A stretch of DNA of 64,000 nt, from the NCBI RefSeq assembly GCF_006228385.1, contig NZ_CP039852.1, positions 3,550,001 through 3,614,000 on the forward strand, in the 5' to 3' direction. The translations under genes were made by a program, and so were the position numbers. The notes beneath the pieces are model-generated. The model was not told the DNA's origin. It saw nothing but the letters and a program-made list of their open reading frames with translations, and did not search any database. The stretch comes from Salinimonas iocasae (lineage in GTDB: Bacteria > Pseudomonadota > Gammaproteobacteria > Enterobacterales > Alteromonadaceae). This document shows positions 45,217 through 54,172 of this stretch, one piece after another. Numbering within the stretch: the first letter of the stretch is position 1; every line of letters starts with the position of its first letter.

Positions 45217-45687
45217 TTATTTTGCGCCTAGTTTATTCAGGGCGACACGCAATGCATCCCCTTCTAAATCCGCCCGTGCTATTGCTTTTAAATCACGGGC
45301 ACGTGTTTCAATTTCACTGATGACATCTTCAAAAGCGCGCGCTTTCTGTTCATCAGTTCCAGTGACCTTTGATGGATCTGGCAGACCCCAGTGCACTTTC
45401 AGAGCGCGGGAAAAGTACATCGGACATGTCTCACCCGCAGCTGCGTCGCAAACGGTGATGACAACCCTTGGCTGAAACTGCTCAAAATCGTCCCATGACT
45501 GACTTTTCAAGCCGTCGGTGGGGTAACCGGCTTCATGCAAATACTTTATTGTCAGGGGATGCACTTCACCGGCAGGCTCACTACCGGCGCTTTGAGCGGT
45601 GATCTCTCCCTCGGCAATGGTATTTACAATCACTTCGCTGAGCACACTTCGACAGCGATTGTGTGTGCAGATAAATAGAATTTTCAT
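45217..45687 (-). CDS. arsC: Arsenate reductase, thioredoxin-coupled type
   Basis: 156 residues, low-molecular-weight phosphatase fold. P-loop CTHNRCRS with Cys7, and the redox pair in VITVCDAAAGETCP, the three-cysteine set of thioredoxin-dependent (Staphylococcus/Bacillus-type) ArsC. Reduces arsenate to arsenite. The start overlaps the arsR stop by 4 bp. Confidence 0.93.
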   Translation of the reverse strand: MKILFICTHNRCRSVLSEVIVNTIAEGEITAQSAGSEPAGEVHPLTIKYLHEAGYPTDGLKSQSWDDFEQFQPRVVITVCDAAAGETCPMYFSRALKVHWGLPDPSKVTGTDEQKARAFEDVISEIETRARDLKAIARADLEGDALRVALNKLGAK

Positions 45688-46025
45688 GATGATGTTTCCT
45701 GACAGTTGTTCGACATCGCATGCTCCAATCGATTATAAGCTTCTTGCATATAGTCCTGATTGGCTTGCTCGGTGGTTTTTAAGACCCGCTGCGCCCATTC
45801 CGGCAGGCCAGTGTGAAGTTGATAATACATCCACTTCCCCTGACGCTGAGCCTCAACAACGTTGCATTTTCTAAGGTCCGCCAGGTGGCGCGAAATTTTC
45901 GGCTGACTGAGCGACAGCGCATCAATAAGATCGCATACACACAGTGATTTGTGCGTAACCAGTAACAACAGAATCTTCAGACGCGTGTCATCTGCCAGGC
46001 ATTTATAAAAAGATAATGGAGACAT
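45684..46025 (-). CDS. arsR: ArsR-family arsenic-responsive repressor
   Basis: 113 residues, winged-helix ArsR/SmtB fold. As(III)-sensing pair Cys29 and Cys31 in SLCVCDLIDAL; recognition helix SQPKISRHLADLR. Releases DNA when arsenite binds. First gene of the ars operon. The ATG has no Shine-Dalgarno; a 10-bp inverted-repeat operator arm begins 3 bp upstream. Confidence 0.93.
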   Translation of the reverse strand: MSPLSFYKCLADDTRLKILLLLVTHKSLCVCDLIDALSLSQPKISRHLADLRKCNVVEAQRQGKWMYYQLHTGLPEWAQRVLKTTEQANQDYMQEAYNRLEHAMSNNCQETSS

Positions 46026-46027
46026 TA

Positions 46028-46069
46028 AACAAATATGGAATAACAGATATATGAATTATCATATTTGTT
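46028..46069. promoter_or_regulatory. Inverted repeat in the arsR promoter, likely ArsR operator
   Basis: Perfect 10-bp arms AACAAATATG (46028-46037) and CATATTTGTT (46060-46069) separated by 22 bp, directly before arsR. The minus strand between them contains TATGATAAT, a possible -10. Confidence 0.7.
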
Positions 46070-46164
46070 TTGTACGCGGCTGTCTACCTACAGCGTCAGT
46101 CTTGGCTGGTTAAAATCCAGAAACGCAGTGATGCACGAAGAGATTGCGCTGTTTTTTTAAACAT

Positions 46165-46384
46165 TGCATTGACCGACTCCCGACGGTCAGGGCTCAATAT
46201 TGCAGCTTTTAACATCGGCATTGCCATTGGCTCTGTGACCGGTGGCGCTATTGTTGAGCAGTTAACGCTGCAGGACACAACCTGGATTGGTGCGCTTATT
46301 ACCTTCAGCGCGCTGCTGCTAACACGGTTTTCAGGTCATCTTGATAAACGTGCAGCCAGCGATGCTATTCCATCCAGGACCTGA
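46165..46384 (+). pseudogene. 3' remnant of an MFS transporter gene
   Basis: The last 65 or so codons read as the C-terminal end of an MFS drug exporter: LNIAAFNIGIAIGSVTGGAI and TTWIGALITFSALLLTRFSG fit the AraJ/YdhP-type helices 11-12. Nothing upstream in any frame supplies the other ten helices, and the sequence toward arsR is not homologous. Degraded remnant, probably of an ars-linked transporter. Confidence 0.75.
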
Positions 46385-46513
46385 TTCTTAATAAAGTATT
46401 TTTATGCAGGATAAACCGACCGGGCAATGTTGACCGTTTAAGTAACAGATAAACTTAAAACCAACATGCAGATGCACTGCGCTATACGCCGTGCATCTGC
46501 AAGGAATACAAAT

Positions 46514-47464
46514 ATGACTGCTACAAAGAATAAGGCCTGGCATTTTGATCGCGCAGGACGCGCGCTTTATCAGGAAGAGACGCCACTACCCGACCTTGCG
46601 CCCGATGAAATCCTTATTGAAAACAAAGCCAGCGGTATTAATCCGGTTGACTGGAAGTTTATTGAGGATGACCCGCTAAACTGGCCAAAAGGGCGAATCC
46701 CCGGCGTTGACGGTGCGGGTGAAGTTGTGGCCACAGGCGCCGAAATTGATGAGGCGATGATCGGTCAGCAAGTCACTTATCATCAGTCATTGCAGCAAAA
46801 CGGTAGTTTTGCCGCATTTACTATTGTTAAAGCCAACCGGGTTATGCAGTTACCTCGCAATATGTCCTTTGAGTTTGCTGCGGCGCTACCCTGCCCGATG
46901 CTGACCGCCTGGCATGCAGTCAGCAAACTGCCACCAAGTCCGGGTGCAAAAGTGCTGGTTGCTGGCCTGGGAGCAGTAAACAAACTGACCGTGCAGTTTT
47001 TAAAACGTGCCGATTATGAGGTGCATGCATTGTCAGGCAGCCTTGATGAAGAAGAGGCCAGCGCGTTGGGTATTACAACAGTACACCGCAATAAGGAAAA
47101 CTTATCCCGCCAGTATTTTGCTGTTATTGATGCGGTAAGCGCTGATAACGCCACAGAACTAGTTTCGCTCCTACAGGCTAACGGCCATATCGTTTGTATT
47201 CAGGGCAGAATCGAAAAGCCGGTAGACCCTGCGTTTACACGTACTATCTCATACCATGAAGTCGCGCTTGGCGCGCTGCACCAGTATGGCGATGAAGAAG
47301 CCTGGACCACGCTGATGAAAGATGGTGAGGCGTTGCTGGAAGATATTCAGGCAGGTCTTGTTACTGTCGATGACCCTGTTCTTTTTCCTTTTAGTGAAAT
47401 GAATCATGCGCTGTCGCATAGTCGGCAAACCAAAGAAAAAACAGTGCTCGACACTGCCGGATAA
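46514..47464 (+). CDS. Zinc-independent MDR-family oxidoreductase (quinone-oxidoreductase-like)
   Basis: 316 residues from the ATG at 46514, preceded by AAGGAA; the frame extends 48 bp further but without homology. GroES-like domain with GINPVDWKFIEDDP and PGVDGAGEVVATG; Rossmann loop VLVAGLGAVNKLTVQFLKRA. No zinc-binding Cys/His set, as in quinone reductases and zeta-crystallins. NADPH-dependent reduction of an unknown quinone or enone is likely. Monocistronic. Confidence 0.85.
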   Translation: MTATKNKAWHFDRAGRALYQEETPLPDLAPDEILIENKASGINPVDWKFIEDDPLNWPKGRIPGVDGAGEVVATGAEIDEAMIGQQVTYHQSLQQNGSFAAFTIVKANRVMQLPRNMSFEFAAALPCPMLTAWHAVSKLPPSPGAKVLVAGLGAVNKLTVQFLKRADYEVHALSGSLDEEEASALGITTVHRNKENLSRQYFAVIDAVSADNATELVSLLQANGHIVCIQGRIEKPVDPAFTRTISYHEVALGALHQYGDEEAWTTLMKDGEALLEDIQAGLVTVDDPVLFPFSEMNHALSHSRQTKEKTVLDTAG

Positions 47465-47561
47465 GACCAGGGCAGTCAGGTAGCAACGCCCGGTAAAATA
47501 TTCTGTTCATTGTGCCGTTATTGCCGTTTATATTAATGGCACAATACCCCGCCAGTCCCGC

Positions 47562-47582
47562 AGCGCTTTAGTCTTAAGCGCT
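47562..47582. other. Hairpin in the gap before the GH13 gene
   Basis: Perfect 7-bp inverted repeat AGCGCTT/AAGCGCT with a 7-nt loop, no T tract, 98 bp after the MDR gene. Confidence 0.35.
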
Positions 47583-47662
47583 TCAGGTAATGTCACAGTA
47601 ATGGCACCACATTTGCTGAGCAGTTCTGCGCCAATTCACGGCGCATTACCTGGAGAACTAAC

Positions 47663-49387
47663 ATGTCTGCGTTTGATGGACGACTCGGCGTTACCCCTTT
47701 AGAAAACGGCTATCAGTTTTCAGTATGGGCTCCCAATGCAAAAGCGGTTGCCCTCACTGGCACATTTAACGACTGGGAAGACCAGTCGATGGAACCTGCC
47801 GAGGGCGGAATGTGGTGGTGCATTAATAAGGCTGCCCGTAATGGTCATGAATACAAATTTGTTATCGAAGACAGCCAGGGCAATAAGCTTTCAAAAAACG
47901 ACCCCAGAGCACGGCATCTGACTAACAGCGTGGGTAACAGTATTATCTATGACGACGATTACGTTTGGCAAACTCACGACTTCCAGCCGCCTGCGCTTCA
48001 TCAGCAGGTAATTTATGAAATGCACATTGGCACCTTTGGAAAATCCGGAGAAACTTTTGGCACCTTCGATTCAGTTATCGAGCGCTTAGATGCACTGAAA
48101 GATCTTGGCATTACGATGATTGAGCTGATGCCAGTGAATGAGTTTGCCGGCGACCAAAGCTGGGGATATAACCCCGCCTACCCGTTCGCTGTTGAGGAAG
48201 CCTATGGCGGTCCCGACGGCCTCAAACGCTTTATAGATGCTGCCCATCAGAGCGGTATTGGCGTCATTCTTGACGTAGTGTATAACCACCTTGGTCCCAG
48301 CGATTTAGACCTGTGGCAGTTTGATGGCTGGAGTGAAAATGATAAAGGCGGCATTTACTTTTATAATGACGAGCGAAGCAGCACGCCATGGGGGGATACA
48401 CGCCCCGATTACGGTCGTCAGGAGGTACGCCAGTACTTTATCGATAATGCGCGCATGTGGCTAAGTGAATTTAAAGCTGATGGCTTGCGCATGGATATGG
48501 TGCCCTATATGCGAAGCGTATCAGGCATCGATGATGGCAGTGACGATATTCCTGAAGCCTACGTTATGATTAAAGAAATCAATCAGATGGTGGCTGATGA
48601 ATTTGACCACAAAGTGACTATCGCCGAAGACTTGCACAGCCATCATTTTATCACCGATGCGCCGCCAGAAGGCTGTGGTTATACAGCGCAATGGGACGCC
48701 GGCTTTGTGCATCCGGTCAGGGCGGCGCTTACCGCAACGGATGACAGCGGAATTGATGTTAATGCGGTTATTACTGCAGTATCACACACATACAGTCAGC
48801 GGCCATTTTCCCGCGTGGTCTACACCGAGTCCCATGATGAAGTTGCCAACGGCCGCGCCCGGGTTGTTGAAGAGGTCGCACCGGGTAATGTAGATGATGA
48901 CTTTTTTGCTCACAACAAAGCGGTGATAGCTGCGGCTCTGGTACTGACGACATGTGGTATCCCGATGTTATTTCAGGGGCAGGAATTTAAACAGCACGGC
49001 TGGTTTAGTGATGTTCATGACATTGACTGGGAACGACGCAAACAATTTAACGATATCGTTGCTGCGTTTACAGCGCTGATTGCACTTCGCACTAACCAAC
49101 ATGGAAACAGTGCGGGGCTCACCGGCGCCTTCACCGAGATAGTACATCAGGATGACGAAAACAAAGTCATAGGATTTATGCGTACCGATGAGCACAATGC
49201 CCAGCCAGTATGGGTGTATATGTCGCTGGCCAATCGCACGCTGGAAAACTATTCGCTGTCGGGCTTACCTGAAAATCCGCAATGTCTGTTCGCCTGGCAA
49301 CATGAAGATGTCACTAACACATTTTCTGTCGAAGGAAGCAGCGCCAGCTTGCTTCCCTATAGTATTTTTATCTTCAGCGGGCAGTAA
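47663..49387 (+). CDS. CBM48-GH13 alpha-glucan enzyme (branching-enzyme-like)
   Basis: 574 residues. N-terminal CBM48 (about 15-95: FSVWAPNAKAVALTGTFNDW). GH13 barrel with DVVYNH (region I), GLRMDMV (nucleophile Asp278), TIAEDLH (acid/base Glu322) and ESHDEVANG (transition-state Asp392). SHDE is the form found in GlgB and in trehalohydrolases, not in alpha-amylases, which have NHD. At 574 residues it is much shorter than GlgB (about 730) and lacks its N1 module. Substrate is some alpha-1,4-glucan; branching, trehalose-releasing or hydrolytic action cannot be told apart. No signal peptide. Not in a glg operon. Confidence 0.82.
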   Translation: MSAFDGRLGVTPLENGYQFSVWAPNAKAVALTGTFNDWEDQSMEPAEGGMWWCINKAARNGHEYKFVIEDSQGNKLSKNDPRARHLTNSVGNSIIYDDDYVWQTHDFQPPALHQQVIYEMHIGTFGKSGETFGTFDSVIERLDALKDLGITMIELMPVNEFAGDQSWGYNPAYPFAVEEAYGGPDGLKRFIDAAHQSGIGVILDVVYNHLGPSDLDLWQFDGWSENDKGGIYFYNDERSSTPWGDTRPDYGRQEVRQYFIDNARMWLSEFKADGLRMDMVPYMRSVSGIDDGSDDIPEAYVMIKEINQMVADEFDHKVTIAEDLHSHHFITDAPPEGCGYTAQWDAGFVHPVRAALTATDDSGIDVNAVITAVSHTYSQRPFSRVVYTESHDEVANGRARVVEEVAPGNVDDDFFAHNKAVIAAALVLTTCGIPMLFQGQEFKQHGWFSDVHDIDWERRKQFNDIVAAFTALIALRTNQHGNSAGLTGAFTEIVHQDDENKVIGFMRTDEHNAQPVWVYMSLANRTLENYSLSGLPENPQCLFAWQHEDVTNTFSVEGSSASLLPYSIFIFSGQ

Positions 49388-49411
49388 AACCACCCCATTT
49401 TAATAATTCTA

Positions 49412-49443
49412 TTGACCCTGGAGTTTACTCCAGGGTTTATACT
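49412..49443 (+). promoter_or_regulatory. MerR-type promoter and operator of the zntR-like gene
   Basis: -35 TTGACC (49412-49417) and -10 TATACT (49438-49443) separated by 20 bp, the ZntR-type spacing. The spacer holds a palindrome, CCCTGGAG/CTCCAGGG around TTTA (49416-49435), like the CTGGAG/CTCCAG operator of E. coli zntA. The expected start near 49450 is one base before the ATG. Confidence 0.85.
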
Positions 49444-49450
49444 TGCCACC

Positions 49451-49876
49451 ATGACTACTGTGGCTACATTAAAAATTGGTGAACTGGCCCGCCAGGCAAA
49501 TGTCTCGGTGGACACCATTCGCTTCTATGAGAGCAAAGAGCTGATTAGCGCAACCATGCGCTCTGCCAGTGGATATCGTCTGTTTAGTGACGAGGATCGA
49601 ACACGCCTGCTATTTATTCAGCGTGCCAAGCAAGTTGGTTTTACGTTAGAAGAAATTGGTGAGCTGCTCGCGCTCAAACTTCATCCTGATGACCATACCT
49701 GCGAAGAAGTGAAACAGCGTACCGCGCAAAAGCTTCAGAAGGTCAGTGAAAAAATCGCAGAACTGGAGCGTATTCAGCGTTCGCTGAAAACCCTCTATAC
49801 CGCATGCGGCGGGGGCGCACAAAGCGCTCAACATTGTTCTATCCTGCAGTTACTGGAATCGGATAACCCGTTATGA
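49451..49876 (+). CDS. MerR-family metal-responsive regulator (ZntR/PbrR-like)
   Basis: 141 residues from the ATG at 49451. A longer frame back to 49412 would translate the promoter itself and is rejected. HTH: LKIGELARQANVSVDTIRFYE and SGYRLFSDEDRTRLLFI. Metal-site Cys in HTCEEVK, and ACGGGAQSAQHCSI near the end, aligning with CCGTAHSSVYCSI of ZntR, with one Cys of the CC pair replaced by Ala. Zn, Cd or Pb is the likely inducer. It overlaps the permease gene by 4 bp. Confidence 0.9.
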   Translation: MTTVATLKIGELARQANVSVDTIRFYESKELISATMRSASGYRLFSDEDRTRLLFIQRAKQVGFTLEEIGELLALKLHPDDHTCEEVKQRTAQKLQKVSEKIAELERIQRSLKTLYTACGGGAQSAQHCSILQLLESDNPL

Positions 49877-51033
49877 ATGATCTGTATTTGTTAGCTGAAA
49901 ATTTTCTCGCGCTGTTTATGGAATCGGCCCCGTGGCTACTGCTTGGATTGCTGGTAGCAGCCATCATGCATGAGTTAGTACCGGTATCACTGTTACAGCG
50001 CCATATGGGCAGTGACAGTGTGGGCGCGGTTACAAAAGCGGCCGTTATTGGTGCACCGCTGCCATTGTGTTCCTGCGGTGTTATCCCAGCTGCGGTGGGC
50101 CTGCGCCGAAGCGGTGCCTCAAAACCGGCCACCGTATCTTTTTTAGTATCTACGCCAGAAACCGGCGTCGACTCGGTATCGGTCTCTTATGCCCTCCTTG
50201 GCCCGCTATACGCTATTGTCCGCCCTTTTGCTGCTATTTTTAGTGCAATTTATGCCGGCTTGATGGTGAAGTTTTTTGCGCCCGCTGATGCACCATCCAA
50301 ACCAGTGGCAGCATCGGCAAACGCATCCTCATGCTGTAGCAGTGCAACCCCCGAGCCCGCTGAAGCGACAGGCTGTTGCGGCACTAAAGATGCGCAAGCC
50401 TCGGCGTGTGGCAGTAAACATCCAACGCTGCGGCAGACCCCGGCGCGAGACAAAGCAAAAGCGATGTGGGCGTTCGGCACGGGGCAGCTGCTTTCAGATA
50501 TCACGCTGTGGCTGCTGTTCGGACTCACTTTGGCAGCTGCGATTCAAACCTGGGTACCCACCGACTTCTTAACGCAGTGGGGTGATGGCGTAATAGCAAT
50601 GTTGGTCATGGCACTTATCGGCATTCCCATGTATATCTGTGCCACCGCATCAACCCCGCTGGCTGTCGGCTTTCTGGCTGCAGGCTTATCGCCCGGTGCG
50701 GTACTGGTATTTTTACTGGCGGGCCCGGCGACAAACGTATCGACCATGGGAATGATGTTAAAAGAGCTGGGTCGGCGCGCATTAATGCTGTACCTGTTTT
50801 CTGTTTTAACTGCCAGTATCGCTCTGGGTTATACGCTGAACTGGGCAGTATCAGCGTTCTCACTGCAGCCACTGATTGTAACGGCTGGTGCGATGCATGA
50901 ACACGGCGAACATACGCAAATTGTCTACGTGATAAGCGCCTTGGTTTTAGCACTGCTTATGGTCAGGAACCTGGCTAATCAGACAATAGAGCATTTTCAG
51001 ACATCGTCATCCCAATCAGACTGCTGTCATTAG
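49873..51033 (+). CDS. Cys-rich metal efflux permease (ArsP_1 / SO_0444 family)
   Basis: 386 residues, about eight membrane helices. First half has GAPLPLCSCGVIPAAVGLRRSG and FLVSTPETGVDS; second half has GIPMYICATASTPLA and GPATNVSTM, the repeated motifs of the permease family PF03773. The central cytoplasmic loop (about 145-185) is Cys-rich (SSCCSSAT, ATGCCGTKDAQASACG), and the C-terminus ends SDCCH, as in the SO_0444-type Cu/Zn efflux proteins. Translationally coupled to the MerR regulator (ATGA). The metal is inferred. Confidence 0.87.
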   Translation: MNDLYLLAENFLALFMESAPWLLLGLLVAAIMHELVPVSLLQRHMGSDSVGAVTKAAVIGAPLPLCSCGVIPAAVGLRRSGASKPATVSFLVSTPETGVDSVSVSYALLGPLYAIVRPFAAIFSAIYAGLMVKFFAPADAPSKPVAASANASSCCSSATPEPAEATGCCGTKDAQASACGSKHPTLRQTPARDKAKAMWAFGTGQLLSDITLWLLFGLTLAAAIQTWVPTDFLTQWGDGVIAMLVMALIGIPMYICATASTPLAVGFLAAGLSPGAVLVFLLAGPATNVSTMGMMLKELGRRALMLYLFSVLTASIALGYTLNWAVSAFSLQPLIVTAGAMHEHGEHTQIVYVISALVLALLMVRNLANQTIEHFQTSSSQSDCCH

Positions 51034-51164
51034 CAAAAACTGCCATGGAAGGCAGATAGTTTCTTTGATGTTATCCGGCGTTTTTCTATTGATTTTTGCT
51101 TATTTTTAAAACAATATTGAGCCAATTTGCATCAGGAAGATGCGTTGTACCACGGACTGGCACT

Positions 51165-52070
51165 ATGATTTATTATCCTGCCTCGCGCGCGAGATTCTTT
51201 TCCCGGTTATTCAACTGGGCACGTCGCACTACCCGACGTTTTCACCTGTCAGAGACAATCAGAATTTGTCGTCAGCTCATCCACTTCGGACCATGGCGAT
51301 ACAGTATCATTGCTTTAATTCAGTTTTTTCGTGGCCCTGCCCGCTGGCGTCCCACTGACAAATCGCTGATGCCGGAACTTAATGCCAGAGCAATAGCCTC
51401 TGCTCTGGACGCAAACGGGGTATATAAAGCGGGGGTTTTGCCGCAGGCGTTTACCGATAGTATGACGCACATTACTGACCAGCTACCTGCCGCTGAATAT
51501 CATCAGTCCCATGAGGTTAGCCAGCACGTAGCGCAAATTGCCAGTGATCCTGCAATTATCAATGTGGTCAGCGAATACCTGCAATGCGAGCCTGTTCTGA
51601 TTGAATCTTCTATATTTGTCACCAATCCTGAGACAGGAAAAAAGCCGCTTTCGCAAAATCACTTTCATTATGATTATGCCGGCTGGCAGTCGCTCAATGT
51701 GTTTGTTTACCTGACGGATGTCAGCATAACGAGTTCCCACCATGTTGTTATTGCAGGTTCACACAAGCGCATGTCGCTGCGTACATTAATAAGCGGCGGG
51801 GTGAGCGACGAGCATGCCTATTCCTCGCTTTATCACGATATAATGCCCATTACCGGAAAGGCCGGCACGGTATTTTTTGAGAATGTGGAATCTTTGCATA
51901 AGCGTACTCAGGGAGCCGAACGACGCGTTTTGCTGAACCTGACCTTTACGTCACACCGAAACCTTCTCAGCCATGGCAGAGCCCATCCTCGTCAGCTTAA
52001 AAAACGCGATACAATATTTGCCGAGATAACAGAACAAGCCAGCGAGAAAAATCCTGCCGCTGACTTATAG
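51165..52070 (+). CDS. PhyH-like Fe(II)/2-oxoglutarate dioxygenase
   Basis: 301 residues from the ATG at 51165; an upstream in-frame start at 51096 adds 23 residues. Metal-binding HxD in NHFHYDYAGWQ (about residue 166) and distal His in ENVESLHKRT with the 2-oxoglutarate Arg in RRVLLNLTF match phytanoyl-CoA dioxygenase-like enzymes. The 90 N-terminal residues are basic and not conserved. Substrate unknown; homologues hydroxylate lipids or natural products. Monocistronic. Confidence 0.75.
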   Translation: MIYYPASRARFFSRLFNWARRTTRRFHLSETIRICRQLIHFGPWRYSIIALIQFFRGPARWRPTDKSLMPELNARAIASALDANGVYKAGVLPQAFTDSMTHITDQLPAAEYHQSHEVSQHVAQIASDPAIINVVSEYLQCEPVLIESSIFVTNPETGKKPLSQNHFHYDYAGWQSLNVFVYLTDVSITSSHHVVIAGSHKRMSLRTLISGGVSDEHAYSSLYHDIMPITGKAGTVFFENVESLHKRTQGAERRVLLNLTFTSHRNLLSHGRAHPRQLKKRDTIFAEITEQASEKNPAADL

Positions 52071-52130
52071 GGTTTTGTATCGCCGCGCGTTACACTTAGC
52101 CGACAAAATAGATTTTCAGGCTGGCAAAAA

Positions 52131-53003
52131 GTGACAAAGGCGAAATGGGTAGTGGGAATCGACGGTGGCGGCACACGATGCCGGGCGCGCCTCGAGTCTG
52201 CTCAGGGACAGTTGGTAAAAGAGCTTGAGACAGGCCCTGCAAATGTTGCACAAAATGCCGGGCAGGCTTTTCACTCAGTATCGCAATTATGTGATCAGCT
52301 ATTACAGCACATTCCCACTGAAGATAGAGCCAACGTGCGCGTAGTTGCTGGCCTGGCGGGTCTCAATATTGACAAGTATGCCACCATTGCGCGGCAGTGG
52401 GCACTCCCTTTCGATATCACTTATACCACGGATTTACACATTGCCTGTGCCGGCGCGCACTTACAGCAGACGGGCGCATTGATTATCACAGGCACCGGCA
52501 GTTCAGCCTATGTCAAAACCGCCAGCACTGAGAAAATACTGGGTGGCCATGGCTTCCCGTTAGGGGACGAGGCTTCCGGCGCCTGGCTTGGCTGGCAGGC
52601 CTTGCAGAGTACGCTGCACTCCCTGGATGGCCTGATTGCGCCCAATGAGCTGGCACAAGAGACCTGCACAACGTTAGGATTGCACACCTGTGAGGCGCTC
52701 GTTGCCCACTGTCTGCATTTTCGCTCTGTCGATTACGCCACTCTTGCCCCGCTTGTCATCCAACAGGCTGCGTCGGGTGAATCCGTTAGCAGAGCAATCA
52801 TGCAAAAAGGCAGTGAGTATCTGACCCGGATTTTTACCCGGATACAGTCATTCACGCCAGGTCGTATAGCAATGACCGGCGGACTGGCGCCTTTATGGCG
52901 TCCCTGGCTGGACACGAATGTGCAGGCGGGGTTAGCTGAACCGCTGGCAACGCCTACACAAGGCGCGATATGGTTAGCGCGATCTTCTTCAACTTCAATC
53001 TAA
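52131..53003 (+). CDS. N-acetylglucosamine kinase (BadF/BcrA ATPase fold)
   Basis: 290 residues. ATP phosphate-1 motif GIDGGGTRCRARL at the N-terminus, GTGSSAYV as phosphate-2, GGHGFPLGDEASGAWLG, and GGLAP near the end. This is the eukaryotic-like GlcNAc-kinase group used by Vibrio and Alteromonas. GTG start. It is followed 13 bp later by nagA, so the pair makes GlcNAc-6-P and deacetylates it. Confidence 0.87.
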   Translation: MTKAKWVVGIDGGGTRCRARLESAQGQLVKELETGPANVAQNAGQAFHSVSQLCDQLLQHIPTEDRANVRVVAGLAGLNIDKYATIARQWALPFDITYTTDLHIACAGAHLQQTGALIITGTGSSAYVKTASTEKILGGHGFPLGDEASGAWLGWQALQSTLHSLDGLIAPNELAQETCTTLGLHTCEALVAHCLHFRSVDYATLAPLVIQQAASGESVSRAIMQKGSEYLTRIFTRIQSFTPGRIAMTGGLAPLWRPWLDTNVQAGLAEPLATPTQGAIWLARSSSTSI

Positions 53004-53016
53004 AACAGCGCAGATT

Positions 53017-54132
53017 ATGACTGATTATTTTGCCGAAACCCTGTTCGATGGCCGGACCCTGCTAAACAACGTGTTGTTTAGCGAAGATAAAGGGGTGATT
53101 ACAGCATTTACTCCCGACGCTTCAAAAGCAGATACACAAAATGCCACACATTTGGCCGGGCTTGTCGTGCCGGGCTTTGTTGATATTCAGGTCAACGGAG
53201 GCGGTGGTGTGCAATTTAATGATAAGCCCAGCGCGGATACGCTGCACATCATGACCAGGGCCCACCGACAGTTTGGCACCACCAGCATGCTGCCCACCAT
53301 AATTACCGACGATATAGACATTATGCGCCAGGGTGCGGACGCTGTTGCCGAAGTACATGCGGCGAACCCGTCCAGGGTGGTGGGTATTCACTTTGAGGGC
53401 CCACACCTGAGTCAGGCGAAAAAGGGCATGCACAGTGATGCACATTTGCGCCCGCTCACTGATGCCGAAATGACGCTGTTCAGTAGAAAAGAGATAGGTC
53501 AGGTTATGGTGACCGTTGCCCCTGAAGCAGTGTCGTGCGAACAAATTAAAGCACTGGTTTCAGCAGGTGTTATTGTCAGTGTGGGTCATACTAATGCCAC
53601 GTTTGAGCAGTGTATGGCAGCATTTGAAGCAGGCGCGACAGGGGCTACCCACCTGTTCAATGCTATGTCGCCGCTGACCAGCCGCGCACCAGGTGTAGTG
53701 GGCGCAGCGCTGTATCATGACAGCGTGTATTGCGGCCTGATTAATGACACGCATCATGTTCATCCGGCAAGCGCTGCAGTGGCGATTCGGGCTAAAGGTA
53801 CAGACAAAACCATGCTGATTACCGATGCAATGGCGCCTGCAGGCAGCGATATTGATTACTTTGTCTATCAGGGTGTTAATGTCTATCAGCGTGGTGAAAC
53901 GCTAAATTTGGAAGATGGAACACTGGCAGGCTCAAATCTGACGATGGCAGAGGCTGTGCAAAATACCCATCGCGTAGTAGGAACCGATCTTTACGCGGCC
54001 CTGCAAATGGCCACTGCAACGCCATCGGACTTCCTGAAAAATCCCGGTATTGGCCGCCTTGCCGAGGGGTCATGGGCTAACTTTGTGCTGCTGGATGACA
54101 CTTTAGATGTAATGAACGTTACCTCGGTGTAG
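53017..54132 (+). CDS. nagA: N-acetylglucosamine-6-phosphate deacetylase
   Basis: 371 residues (E. coli NagA 382). Metal and substrate residues: HFEGPHLS, VGHTNATFEQC, ATHLFNAMSPL, NDTHHVHP and the catalytic Asp in LITDAMAP. Produces glucosamine-6-P. Second gene of the nagK-nagA pair. No nagB, nagC or chitoporin in the window. Confidence 0.95.
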   Translation: MTDYFAETLFDGRTLLNNVLFSEDKGVITAFTPDASKADTQNATHLAGLVVPGFVDIQVNGGGGVQFNDKPSADTLHIMTRAHRQFGTTSMLPTIITDDIDIMRQGADAVAEVHAANPSRVVGIHFEGPHLSQAKKGMHSDAHLRPLTDAEMTLFSRKEIGQVMVTVAPEAVSCEQIKALVSAGVIVSVGHTNATFEQCMAAFEAGATGATHLFNAMSPLTSRAPGVVGAALYHDSVYCGLINDTHHVHPASAAVAIRAKGTDKTMLITDAMAPAGSDIDYFVYQGVNVYQRGETLNLEDGTLAGSNLTMAEAVQNTHRVVGTDLYAALQMATATPSDFLKNPGIGRLAEGSWANFVLLDDTLDVMNVTSV

Positions 54133-54172
54133 GTACCAAACCGGGGCTGCCGCTATACGCAATCCCGCCCGA

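Noticed and set aside
46070..46164. Start of an apparent 104-residue protein beside arsR
   Set aside because: The first part begins with TTG at the operator edge and has no homology; only the last 65 codons match an MFS transporter, so I call a remnant.
49412..49450. Longer N-terminus for the MerR-family regulator
   Set aside because: Those codons are the promoter and operator; the homologous domain starts after the ATG at 49451.
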